From contig JANLTO010000120.1 of the NCBI GenBank assembly GCA_031362985.1, forward strand, positions 1 to 64,000: a stretch of DNA of 64,000 nucleotides, written 5' to 3'. Below are positions 33,796 to 41,827 of the stretch, piece by piece. Every line of letters starts with the position of its first letter. The first letter of the stretch is position 1. This DNA is from SHZL01 sp031362985 (GTDB taxonomy: Bacteria; Pseudomonadota; Gammaproteobacteria; Xanthomonadales; SZUA-36). The position numbers and the translations under genes were made by a program. Below the pieces are notes generated by a model. It was not told the origin of the DNA. It saw only the letters and a list, made by a program, of their open reading frames with translations, and did not search any database.

Positions 33796-35061
33796 ATGTT
33801 TACATTATCACGTGTTGTAGCACCAGCCTTGGCCTTGACGATATGTCTGTTCGGTTCGGCTTCTCTTCGCGCCGAGAATACTGTTCTGAGTGGAATGTTT
33901 GACGGTAGCGAACCACACATTAACGCCCTGCAGAGCAGTTATTGTTCCAAGGGTCCGTCAGGCTATCGCCAAACCAATTTCACGGTTTCCGAAACCGGAA
34001 ATTACACAGTTTCAGACGTCTTTTCGAACTTGGAATACTCAGGCGGACTGAATGTCAGCCCTTACGTGTACGAGAGCAGTTTCAGCCCAGCCACTCCAGA
34101 GCTGCATGCGAAATATTCTTCTGGGGAGGGGTATTACAGTTTCAATAAGGATGACACCTATGTGCTGGTCGTGCAGGATAAGTGCGGAAACGAAGAGGGC
34201 GCGTGGGCCGTAGCGCTCTCTGGCCCAGGATCGGTCGGTTCGAACAACGTCGTTGCTGTGCCCGGATTCACGCAAGGAAAATTCAGTGTAAATGATCCAA
34301 TCATCGATCATTCCCCCGTCGGTCCTTCCCCCATTGGTTGTGGACCCACCAGCTACCAGCAGTCAGGGCCAATCCGCGTCTCCCGCAGCGGCACCTACTA
34401 CCTCTCCAGTGTTTGGGCGCCACATCTGACGAGTGTAATCGTGCTGATCTACACGGCGCCCGTCAATCCCAGAGATCTTGAAGAAAATCTTGCGCCCTAT
34501 GCAGCGAGTGGGCAAGGGTTCGAACTAGAGGCCGGAAGGAATTACTACTTCGTTGCTGAATCGTGTGGTGATGACAGGTACGGTGAGTACTTCTATGTCG
34601 TAGCGCCGCCAGCGCCCTTTCGCATTAACCCCGGTCTTTCCGGCACCTGGTACAACCCGGACACACCGGGGCAGGGTTTCTTTCTCACTTTCTACGAACA
34701 ACTCAACCAGGCATTCCTGGGCTGGTTCACCTATACGGATGATCCAGCGCCAGGTGACGAGTATGGCCACCGCTGGATGACGGCATTCGGGCCGTTTGAA
34801 GGTGCTTCCGCACAGCTCGCCATCGAATGGACCGGTGGGGGAGGGTTCGACTCTGCGCAACCCGCACCCAACCAGAATGTGGTGGGAGACATGCGGCTGG
34901 ATTTCACCGACTGCTCCACAGGCCAGGTCACTTATGCCTTCGGCCCCGATGGGACGGGCGGATCTCTGGTTAACGTAATACCGATCCGGCGCCTCACCAA
35001 TGATCGTATCGCATTGTGCGAAAAGCTGTACGCCGGTCCCGGCATGCCGGGGCCGCTGTAG
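33796..35061 (+). CDS. Exported two-part protein, paralogue 2
   Basis: A 421-residue exported protein with signal peptide ending near SLRAE. Its mature start VLSGMFDGSEP, internal AWAVALSGPGSV and C-terminal TWYNPDTPGQGFFLTF, FLGWFTYTDDPAPGDE, YGHRWMTAFGPFEGAS and LYAGPGMPGPL match the preceding gene closely, so the pair arose by tandem duplication. AAGGAG lies at good spacing upstream of the ATG. Function is unknown; extracellular or surface binding is plausible from fold hints only. Confidence 0.75.
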   Translation: MFTLSRVVAPALALTICLFGSASLRAENTVLSGMFDGSEPHINALQSSYCSKGPSGYRQTNFTVSETGNYTVSDVFSNLEYSGGLNVSPYVYESSFSPATPELHAKYSSGEGYYSFNKDDTYVLVVQDKCGNEEGAWAVALSGPGSVGSNNVVAVPGFTQGKFSVNDPIIDHSPVGPSPIGCGPTSYQQSGPIRVSRSGTYYLSSVWAPHLTSVIVLIYTAPVNPRDLEENLAPYAASGQGFELEAGRNYYFVAESCGDDRYGEYFYVVAPPAPFRINPGLSGTWYNPDTPGQGFFLTFYEQLNQAFLGWFTYTDDPAPGDEYGHRWMTAFGPFEGASAQLAIEWTGGGGFDSAQPAPNQNVVGDMRLDFTDCSTGQVTYAFGPDGTGGSLVNVIPIRRLTNDRIALCEKLYAGPGMPGPL

Positions 35062-35122
35062 CGGCTCAAGCTCGTTAAATCGGGCAAAGCCATTGAACAG
35101 AAAGACAAAATGGGAGAAGAAA

Positions 35123-35512
35123 ATGATCGGTACCTGGGATATCGAAGTCACTTTGCGTAATCGTGCTACAGGGCGTGCTACCGGGGCATCCACCAAACCC
35201 CTGCGTGCGGTGGATACCTTTACCAGCGGTGGCGCATTGATCGAAACGGGCGTGCATGCCACACCCCAACCGCACAGCCCCGGCCAGGGCACCTGGCGGC
35301 ACATCTGCGGGCAGAACTACTCCGCCGTGCTGCGCTTTTTTCACTTTAACCCGGATGGCTCCGTGGCCGAGACGCGCAAAGTCACCCGTCACCTCGAGCT
35401 GAGCAAAGACGGCAACGAGTTCACCGGCACCGCGTCCATCGAAGTATTCGACGCTGACGACTGCCTGGTTACGGCGCATTGCGCCACCGAAACCGCCAAG
35501 CGGTTTGGCTAA
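35123..35512 (+). CDS. Small lipocalin-like cytoplasmic protein
   Basis: A 129-residue protein without a signal peptide. The ATG at 35123 follows GGGAGAAGA. The pattern GTWDIEVTL, VDTFTSGGALIETG, GQGTWRHICGQNYSAVLRFF and DGNEFTGTASIEVFD resembles small beta-barrel proteins of lipocalin-like type seen in acidobacteria and proteobacteria, function unknown. It lies 61 bases after the exported paralogue and 18 bases before the next gene, inside the same operon. Confidence 0.65.
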   Translation: MIGTWDIEVTLRNRATGRATGASTKPLRAVDTFTSGGALIETGVHATPQPHSPGQGTWRHICGQNYSAVLRFFHFNPDGSVAETRKVTRHLELSKDGNEFTGTASIEVFDADDCLVTAHCATETAKRFG

Positions 35513-35530
35513 TTTACTGAGGAGTTTGAT

Positions 35531-36703
35531 ATGAAATCCAACGTTATTGTTTTGCGAACGATCATCACCCTGCACTTGTTGCTGTTTGCAATTTCCGCAT
35601 TGGGACAACCGATCTCGTCGGCCAGCGCCAGTCGGCGCGGTGCAGCAAGTGCCGCGCAGGAACCGGCCCCTCCCCCTGCAGAAACGCCTGCTCCGGCAGC
35701 GAATTCTGCTGCAGGCATAACTGCTGAGGCCTCGGTACTGGCTACTCCCGACGCGACTCAGGCCGCGACACCATCGCTCGAGGAGGCGCTGAAGATGGAC
35801 GACAGTGCCGTGATCGTTGTTGATGGTGCCGATGTTCGGATCGGTGATTTGCGGAGTTCAGTCATGGCAGAGCTCGAGCGCGCTTCGGGCAGCCCGCCAC
35901 CGACGAAGGCTGTGCGGGCCAAACCCGATTCGGCCATGCCGGACACCTCGGTAGGCACTGCTGCTTCCGCCATCAACCGCAGTAACCCAATCAAGGAGGC
36001 CGAGGAAGCCTGCGCCGAAGGGGTGCCGTGGGTCTCGCGAGTCGAAGGAACCGTGACATCCGGCAACCGCTTCACCATCAAGGGTGCGTGCTTTGGTGAC
36101 CGTCCCGGCAAGGTCGAACTGATCGGTAATTTACCGCCGGAGGCGCAGCGGGCGGCGTTTGAAGAATGGACCAAAAACAAAATCGTCGCAGTCATGCCAC
36201 GCGTGAGCGGGGCGGACGATGGCACTGTGGGGGTAACCGTCGTTGCAGCGGGCGGGCAGCGCTCGGCCGCGAAACAGGCTAGGTTCTTTGCTGAACGTGA
36301 GTCCGTGCAGGTGTCGGCGGAGCGGTGGCGGCCGTCCAATCTGCTTCAAACCCCGCTGACGTTCACAGTAATCTCATCACCTGGTTCTGGAGAACAATAC
36401 GACGATCCTCACCTAAAGCTCACGGGTCTTTCAATATTCCAGATTACCGTTCATCCAAGCTGCTGGCTCGACGACGTAGGCGCTGTCGCACATTCCGGGC
36501 GTGTTACCAGCATTCGCTGGGCCGATGAAGGCCCGCCGCTACCGAATATGGGCTCCGTCGAACTGGACTGGAGTCTTAGCTGCACCCACAGAAAGCGGGA
36601 GACAACTAGTACGTTCACGTCTGAATGGAGTTGGACAAGTGTCTGTGGTTCGAACATCGAGCTGAACGCCACAGCCCTGTGCCCAATCGGCGTGCTCCCA
36701 TGA
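35531..36703 (+). CDS. Exported protein with IPT/TIG-like domain, unknown function
   Basis: A 390-residue protein with a signal peptide ending near SALGQ, then an Ala/Pro-rich low-complexity stretch (residues 25-80). An acidic helix segment is followed by a domain near residues 165-255 that reads like an IPT/TIG fold (VEGTVTSGNRFTIKGACFG, KVELIGNLP, KNKIVAVMPRVSGADDGTVGVTVVAAGGQRS). The C-terminal 130 residues are not recognised. TGAGGAG precedes the ATG. Fourth gene of the operon beginning at 32428. Confidence 0.65.
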   Translation: MKSNVIVLRTIITLHLLLFAISALGQPISSASASRRGAASAAQEPAPPPAETPAPAANSAAGITAEASVLATPDATQAATPSLEEALKMDDSAVIVVDGADVRIGDLRSSVMAELERASGSPPPTKAVRAKPDSAMPDTSVGTAASAINRSNPIKEAEEACAEGVPWVSRVEGTVTSGNRFTIKGACFGDRPGKVELIGNLPPEAQRAAFEEWTKNKIVAVMPRVSGADDGTVGVTVVAAGGQRSAAKQARFFAERESVQVSAERWRPSNLLQTPLTFTVISSPGSGEQYDDPHLKLTGLSIFQITVHPSCWLDDVGAVAHSGRVTSIRWADEGPPLPNMGSVELDWSLSCTHRKRETTSTFTSEWSWTSVCGSNIELNATALCPIGVLP

Positions 36704-36756
36704 AAACCCACCACCGCTGTGTTGAAAACCACCACTGATCTGGAGAGATAGCATTT

Positions 36757-37308
36757 ATGCGCAACTTGATCATCACGCAATCCGCACTTTGGACCCTGGC
36801 CGTGGCTCTTCTCGCTCCAATGGTTGCCTGTGGCGGTAGCGATGAGGCTCAGTCTGCAGCCGCTGCGTTGCAGGGTGTCACCGAAGTCCAATCGGCCTCG
36901 GGGGGAAGCACCTGTACTTTGATCACAGCGCAGGAGCTCGAGGCCATTGTGCTTATGCCGGTGCAGCCGTCCTCGGCTGCAGTGAGCGCCGGTGGCTGTG
37001 TTTGGGACACTCCCGATGATCCCGACGGTTTCGTGATGGTGGCAGTGGTTAGCGGCGACTATTGGGAGAAGCCCAATCACTCGCCCGGATACAAAGCGCT
37101 GAGCGGAATCGGTAGTGAAGCCTTTGTGATCAATGAACTGGATGGCTGGAAAGCGGGCGCCTTGCTGACAGGGGAAATGGCTATTGTCGTCCGGGTGGAT
37201 GTCTCCGGCGAAACGGAAGCAATGGCAGTTGAGTTGCTCCAGAAAGTGGTATCAAACGCCAACAAGAAAGACGAAGAGGCGGAGAAAAAAGCGAACGTAA
37301 CAAACTAA
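36757..37308 (+). CDS. Small lipoprotein (DUF3558-like), unknown function
   Basis: A 183-residue lipoprotein with lipobox MVACGG near residue 27. The mature part contains CTLITAQELEAIVLMPVQ and the paired cysteine segment GGCVWDTPDD, the pattern of small DUF3558/sensor-type lipoproteins, and ends in a charged Lys/Glu tail. Fifth and last gene of the exported-protein operon, 53 bases after the previous one, converging on the DcuC-family gene. Confidence 0.65.
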   Translation: MRNLIITQSALWTLAVALLAPMVACGGSDEAQSAAAALQGVTEVQSASGGSTCTLITAQELEAIVLMPVQPSSAAVSAGGCVWDTPDDPDGFVMVAVVSGDYWEKPNHSPGYKALSGIGSEAFVINELDGWKAGALLTGEMAIVVRVDVSGETEAMAVELLQKVVSNANKKDEEAEKKANVTN

Positions 37309-37348
37309 ATCCGGCTTAAAGCAGCAAGTCCCAATTCGAGTCGAGTCG

Positions 37349-37373
37349 ATACCGGGCCAAGCCCGGCATGACG
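37349..37373. repeat. Short CCGGG palindrome
   Basis: CCGGGC/GCCCGG stem with a CAA loop followed by ATGACG, in the 80-base convergent gap. It belongs to the same sequence family as the repeats at 40272-40339 and 43253-43411. Confidence 0.5.
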
Positions 37374-37388
37374 GGCACATTTTGGCAA

Positions 37389-38852
37389 CTACAATCGCAA
37401 CAGCACGACCACCGTAATGCCGGTCAGCAATGGTATCGCCACCCGACGCACCAGCGTGAAGGGATTGGTGTGTGTTAGCGCGGCGCACATAAGCACCACT
37501 GCGGCAACCGGTGACATGGTGCGCCCGGCAGCGCTGCCGAGCGAGACCAGCGCGCCGATGGCAACCGGGTCGAGGCCGAGTGCGACTGCGGGGTCGTGGA
37601 AAAATCCGTAGAGGCTTTGCGTGCTCGCCATGCCGGATCCGCTGATCGCGGCGAAGGTCAGCGGCACGAATGCGGCTAATGGTTTGATCAGGCCCGGTAC
37701 TTGTTCGATGAGGTTTCCCAGTGAGTTTGCCAGTCCTGCTGCCTGGATAGACTTGCCGAAGCAGTTGGCAGTCACGATAAGGCTTACCACGTTGGCAAAC
37801 CCGTAGCCCGCCCCGGCGAAGAATTCCTTGACGCTGTCGCGCGCCTTATTCGGTGTGACCAGTGCTGCGGCCAGCACCCCGATGAGCATGGCAAGGCCGA
37901 TCAGCCGGCTGCTGTAGGCCGGGTCGCGCGCGCCGTCCGGCAGGGGCGCAATAACCCAGGCATCGGGCACATCGATGAAATTGAACGGCGGTGCCGCCGC
38001 GAACAGCAATACCAGTGGCACGAATGGGATCATCGCCTTGAGCCAGTTAATGCTGGTCGGTTCAGCATCCGCGTCTGGGGCTGGATGGCCGGTCAGAAAC
38101 GGCGAAGCTGCAGTGTGTGCCGCAGTCTCACTGTGCTGAGTCACGCTGCTCGGGGCAGCACTGCCTTGAGTCGGTCTGCTTGGAATTGCACTGTCGAGGC
38201 TCGCCGCCGAACCCTGCACTGCGGCGCGTTTCGCCTTGCGTTCCCACCACAGACTCAACGCCCAGAATACGCAGGCTGCAATGGCGAGTTGGGGAAACAC
38301 CAGTTTCGGCATGTACTCGCTGGCCATGGTGGTGGTGGGCACCCCGGTCTCCCGGAATACCGTAAGTAACTCCGGCGCACCGGGGTTGAGTAGTTCGCCG
38401 CCAATGGATGCGCCCAGCAACAAACAGGATCCGATGGTTGCCATCGAGTAGCCCGCTGCACGCATTAGCGGCACCACCACCGCGCCGAGGCACACCGCAG
38501 TGCTGGTCTGGCTTACCAGTGGAATGTTGACGAGAAAGCCGCTGGCGATAACACCCGGCACCAGCAGTACATGGAAGTGGCGCAAGGGGTTCATTAGCAG
38601 CATGACCAGATGCCGGTCGCACCCGGTAAATTTCAGCACGTAGGCGAAACCCATGGCAGTGCAGATAGGCACGACGAATTTTTCGTTGGAAAACGTGGCG
38701 AGGAATTCGCGCACAACCAGCGGCACGTCGCCGGCCACTGCGGCAATAATCAGTGCGGCGCCGAGCAGAACCAGGCGAACATCCCAGCCTTTAACCACCA
38801 GCACCACGGCCGCGCCCACGATGCTCAGCGCGAGTATCTGTTCAAATCCCAT
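37389..38852 (-). CDS. DcuC-family C4-dicarboxylate transporter
   Basis: A 487-residue membrane protein with about twelve helices, of the DcuC family (uptake, exchange or efflux of C4-dicarboxylates such as succinate and fumarate). Typical segments are GFAYVLKFTGCDRHLVMLLM, LVSQTSTAVCLGAVVVPLM, LLGASIGGELLNPGAPE, the final GSGMASTQSLYGFF and SLGSAAGRTMSPVAAVVLM. A Ser/Ala-rich hydrophilic loop of about 60 residues (near 210-265) is longer than usual. GGGGGAG precedes the ATG. It lies 42 bases downstream of the nucleoside permease gene and may share its transcript. Confidence 0.85.
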   Translation of the reverse strand: MGFEQILALSIVGAAVVLVVKGWDVRLVLLGAALIIAAVAGDVPLVVREFLATFSNEKFVVPICTAMGFAYVLKFTGCDRHLVMLLMNPLRHFHVLLVPGVIASGFLVNIPLVSQTSTAVCLGAVVVPLMRAAGYSMATIGSCLLLGASIGGELLNPGAPELLTVFRETGVPTTTMASEYMPKLVFPQLAIAACVFWALSLWWERKAKRAAVQGSAASLDSAIPSRPTQGSAAPSSVTQHSETAAHTAASPFLTGHPAPDADAEPTSINWLKAMIPFVPLVLLFAAAPPFNFIDVPDAWVIAPLPDGARDPAYSSRLIGLAMLIGVLAAALVTPNKARDSVKEFFAGAGYGFANVVSLIVTANCFGKSIQAAGLANSLGNLIEQVPGLIKPLAAFVPLTFAAISGSGMASTQSLYGFFHDPAVALGLDPVAIGALVSLGSAAGRTMSPVAAVVLMCAALTHTNPFTLVRRVAIPLLTGITVVVLLRL

Positions 38853-38894
38853 TGGTCCGGCTCCCCCTTATTGTTTCTTCGGCCAGGCAGGCCA

Positions 38895-40136
38895 CTACTG
38901 CTGAACGGCCTTGAGTTTCTGCGGGTCATGTTTGTAGTCAAAAATGAAAAACAAGGCCACGCCCAGCACCAGGGCATAGCCTGCGAAGGAAAACCAGATG
39001 CCGGGCCAGTCTTTCACACCGCCAACCGTAAAATAATCCACTACTACTCCGCTCACCATTCCGCCGAGGAATGCCCCCGCGCCGTTGGTCATGAGCATGA
39101 ACAAGCCCTGGGCGCTGGCAACCATATTGCCGGGCGCCTCGGTTTTCACAAACAGCGAGCCGGAAATAATGAAGAAATCGAAGGCCATGCCGTAGACGAT
39201 CATGGAGAGAATAAGGAAGGTCATGCCCGCTCCGGGGTTGCCAATACCGAAAAAAGCAAAGCGCAGCGCCCAGGCGAATGCGCTCATCAGCATTACTTTC
39301 TTTATTCCGAAGCGCAGCAGGAAAAAGGGGATCGTCAGGATAAACAGGGTTTCGGATATTTGCGAAACGGACATCAGCAAGCCGGGATGATTGACCGCGA
39401 ACGAGTCCGGATAGAGCGTTGTAAAGTCATACAGGAAGGGCTGGCCGAATGAAGCGCCAATCTGCGGCGCAGCCCCCAACAACATGGAGAAGAGGAAAAA
39501 CACCAGCATCTTCTTCTGCTTGAACAAAACCAGCGCATCCAGGCCAAGTTTTGAAACCAGTGACCCGCCCCGGCTTGCGCGTGCCGGCGGGCAGGAGGGC
39601 ATGGTGAAGGCATAAATGCCCAGCAGTACTGCCGCTGCGGCGCCGATGTAAAACTGAAAATGACTGACTGTCCACCCCAGTAAATCCACGGTCCACATGG
39701 CAGCAATAAAGCCGATGGTTCCCCACACGCGGATGGGTGGGAAGGTGGTTATGATATCGCAGCCATACTTTTCCAGGACCCGGTAGGACACCGCATTATT
39801 CAGCGCGATGCTGGGCATGTAGGCCATGGCGTTCAGGAGCATGAGGAAATACATCGAACCGAAGTCGCTCACACTGGAGGCCAGGAGCAAGGAGACTGCG
39901 CCTACGAGATGGCAGGCCCCTAGCACGCGCTCCGCGTTTACCCATCGGTCGGCAACCATTCCCAGCACGGCAGGCATGATCAGGGAGGCAATGCCCATGG
40001 TGGCGTAAATGCTGCCCACCTGGCCACCGGTGAATTTGAGCGTAACGATCATGTAGCCGCCAAGTGAAATCAGCCATGAGCCCCAGACAAAGAGCTGCAG
40101 GAAATTCATCACCACGAGGCGGTGTTTAATGGTCAT
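38895..40136 (-). CDS. NupG-type MFS nucleoside permease
   Basis: A 413-residue major facilitator protein of the nucleoside:proton symporter family. Features are NFLQLFVWGSWLISLGGYM, the loop GMVADRWVNAERVLG, NAVSYRVLEKYG, FPPIRVWGTIGFIAAMW and SQISETLFILTIPFFLLRFG. Twelve helices are expected. Substrate is probably nucleosides but is not proven. The ribosome binding site is weak. Followed by the DcuC-family gene. Confidence 0.85.
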   Translation of the reverse strand: MTIKHRLVVMNFLQLFVWGSWLISLGGYMIVTLKFTGGQVGSIYATMGIASLIMPAVLGMVADRWVNAERVLGACHLVGAVSLLLASSVSDFGSMYFLMLLNAMAYMPSIALNNAVSYRVLEKYGCDIITTFPPIRVWGTIGFIAAMWTVDLLGWTVSHFQFYIGAAAAVLLGIYAFTMPSCPPARASRGGSLVSKLGLDALVLFKQKKMLVFFLFSMLLGAAPQIGASFGQPFLYDFTTLYPDSFAVNHPGLLMSVSQISETLFILTIPFFLLRFGIKKVMLMSAFAWALRFAFFGIGNPGAGMTFLILSMIVYGMAFDFFIISGSLFVKTEAPGNMVASAQGLFMLMTNGAGAFLGGMVSGVVVDYFTVGGVKDWPGIWFSFAGYALVLGVALFFIFDYKHDPQKLKAVQQ

Positions 40137-40173
40137 TAGGTTCTGCTGGTTATCTGTTCAGCGGAAAGTATAA

Positions 40174-40242
40174 ACCACCGTGGTGTCGCTGTGCCGCCAT
40201 CATCACCGGCTGGTGCGCGAGGGGTTAGCGGAAGTTCGGGCG
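40174..40242 (+). pseudogene. Relic of an HNH endonuclease C-terminus
   Basis: Translation gives TTVVSLCRHHHRLVREGLAEVR after a stop codon. The pattern LCRHHHRLVREG is the end of the HNH motif in DUF222/13E12-type endonucleases, which usually read NLVSLCRHHHRLVHEG. No upstream half is present, so this is a fragment. Confidence 0.5.
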
Positions 40243-40271
40243 AGACCATCGTGCGCGAAGCCTTCAAGGAC

Positions 40272-40339
40272 TCGTCATCCCGGCCCCCGAGCCGGGATCC
40301 ACTCGGCCTCGGGATTCCGGGTCAAGCCCGGAATGACGA
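40272..40339. repeat. CGTCAT-CCGG palindromic repeat
   Basis: A 68-base element beginning CGTCATCCCGG and ending CCGGAATGACG, with internal CCGG-rich palindromes. It belongs to a common class of dispersed proteobacterial intergenic repeats. Related sequences occur at 37349-37373 and 43253-43411. Confidence 0.6.
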
Positions 40340-40362
40340 ACCTTCGCGGGAATTTCTTAGCG

Positions 40363-40482
40363 TTGTTCGACACTCACGCCCATTGCGGTATTCGCATTAC
40401 GCCCAAAACCGCCCAGAGCCAGTGGCTGGGAGAAACAATGTACGACGATGTGGCCATTCAGGTGATGTTGCAGCTTCAATAG
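40363..40482 (+). pseudogene. Possible transposase fragment
   Basis: Translation gives about 39 residues ending ETMYDDVAIQVMLQLQ and a stop. The pattern resembles the N-terminal YSDLAIETALTLR segment of IS5-family transposases. The match is short and the call is weak. Confidence 0.25.
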
Positions 40483-40572
40483 TGGTCAGACTACCGACCC
40501 GCCCTGGGATAACCACTGGTCGCACTGCCCGGTGATCTTCACGATTGTTATTCGGGTAGCGCGGTATTTAGT

Positions 40573-41760
40573 TCAGTCACGCCGCAGACGGTCGGAGACT
40601 GCAACTGGCGTTGGGAAATTCAGCACCACGATGGTGGACGAGCCGATAAAGGTGATCACCGTGGCGATTTGGATCATCAGTACCACTTCGTGTCCGATGG
40701 CGGGGTTCTGCATCGCCAGGAAGGTGATCAGCAAGGAAAATTCACTCATCTGCCCCAGCCGCCAGCCGGTTTCCCAGGCCAGCTTGGGTGTTTCTGCCAC
40801 GCTGCCAAAGGCCAAGCGGTAAACCACTGGCTTTAGAGCCAGCATGACCACACCCAGCACCAGTGTGGGCATTATGACCTTGCCTGCAACGTCGAGATCG
40901 AGGCTGGCGCCCAGGGCAAAAAAGAACAGTACGAGGAAGAAGTCCCTGAGGGGCCTGAGGCTTTCTGCAATAAAAAGCGCAATCGGGCTGGTCGCTACCG
41001 TAATTCCGGCGATGAACGCGCCGATTTCATAAGATAGTCCGATTGTATGGGCAAGCTGGGAAATGCCCAGGCACCAGGCCAGGGTCAGCAGGAAAACGAA
41101 TTCCTGCACCCGGTCGAATCTCTGGAATAATTTCAACAGTACGTAACGTTCCAGCGCATAGGCCACGGCGATCAGTGCAGGTAAGGTCAGGAACAGCAGT
41201 CCGACGTCGCGGATGACGTAGCCGATTACCTCACCTTTGGCCGTGCCCATGCCGCGCAATACCAGCATGGCAACAATGGCGATGAGATCCTGCAGCAACA
41301 GCACGGAAATGATCACCTCGCCGGTGTGGCGATGGTGCAGAATAGTTGTCGGCAGCAACTTGATACCGATGATGGTGCTGGAAAACATCGCGGTGACACC
41401 AACCAGCAGGCTCTCGCTGGTCGTGAAGCCAAAGGCCTGTGCAATGAGCCAACCAGCCGCGCAGAAAACGACGGACGTAATCAGTGTTACCAGGGTCGTT
41501 TGCCCCAGCAGCAAAGCCAGCTTTTTCGGTGACAGGGTCAGACCGAGCAGGAACAGAAGGAAAATGATGCCCACCTGGGCGATGTTGGCAATCAGGCTGG
41601 TATCAGCAACCCACGCGAGGCCCCAGGGTCCAAACGCAGCGCCGAGCAAAATATAACCTATGATCAGCGCCTGGCGCGCGTACAGCGCCAGGGTGGCAAC
41701 CAGCGCTGCCCCGGTGAAAATTAAAAATAGTGAATAGACAATGGACTGCTGTTCGGCCAC
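40573..41760 (-). CDS. CPA2-family cation:proton antiporter
   Basis: A 395-residue membrane protein with about twelve helices, of the KefB/CPA2 monovalent cation:proton antiporter family, lacking the C-terminal TrkA-N domain of KefB/KefC. Features are QVGIIFLLFLLGLTLSPKKL, VTAMFSSTIIGIKLLP, VLLLQDLIAIVAMLVL with the conserved aspartate, and GAFIAGITVATSPIALFIAE. It starts at a GTG. The exported ion (potassium or sodium) cannot be told. Confidence 0.85.
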   Translation of the reverse strand: MAEQQSIVYSLFLIFTGAALVATLALYARQALIIGYILLGAAFGPWGLAWVADTSLIANIAQVGIIFLLFLLGLTLSPKKLALLLGQTTLVTLITSVVFCAAGWLIAQAFGFTTSESLLVGVTAMFSSTIIGIKLLPTTILHHRHTGEVIISVLLLQDLIAIVAMLVLRGMGTAKGEVIGYVIRDVGLLFLTLPALIAVAYALERYVLLKLFQRFDRVQEFVFLLTLAWCLGISQLAHTIGLSYEIGAFIAGITVATSPIALFIAESLRPLRDFFLVLFFFALGASLDLDVAGKVIMPTLVLGVVMLALKPVVYRLAFGSVAETPKLAWETGWRLGQMSEFSLLITFLAMQNPAIGHEVVLMIQIATVITFIGSSTIVVLNFPTPVAVSDRLRRD

Positions 41761-41827
41761 GCGCAGACTCCGGTAGTCGATGCGGCTTCGGTCAGTAGAT
41801 CAGCGCCCACCGATGCGGGTCAAGCCT

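Larger units (their letters stand above)
40137..40572. other. Gene-free stretch with relics and a repeat
   Basis: A 436-base gap between two minus-strand transporter genes. It holds an HNH-nuclease relic (40174-40242), a palindromic repeat (40272-40339) and a possible transposase relic (40363-40482). The remaining 90 bases before the antiporter stop show nothing. Confidence 0.5.
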
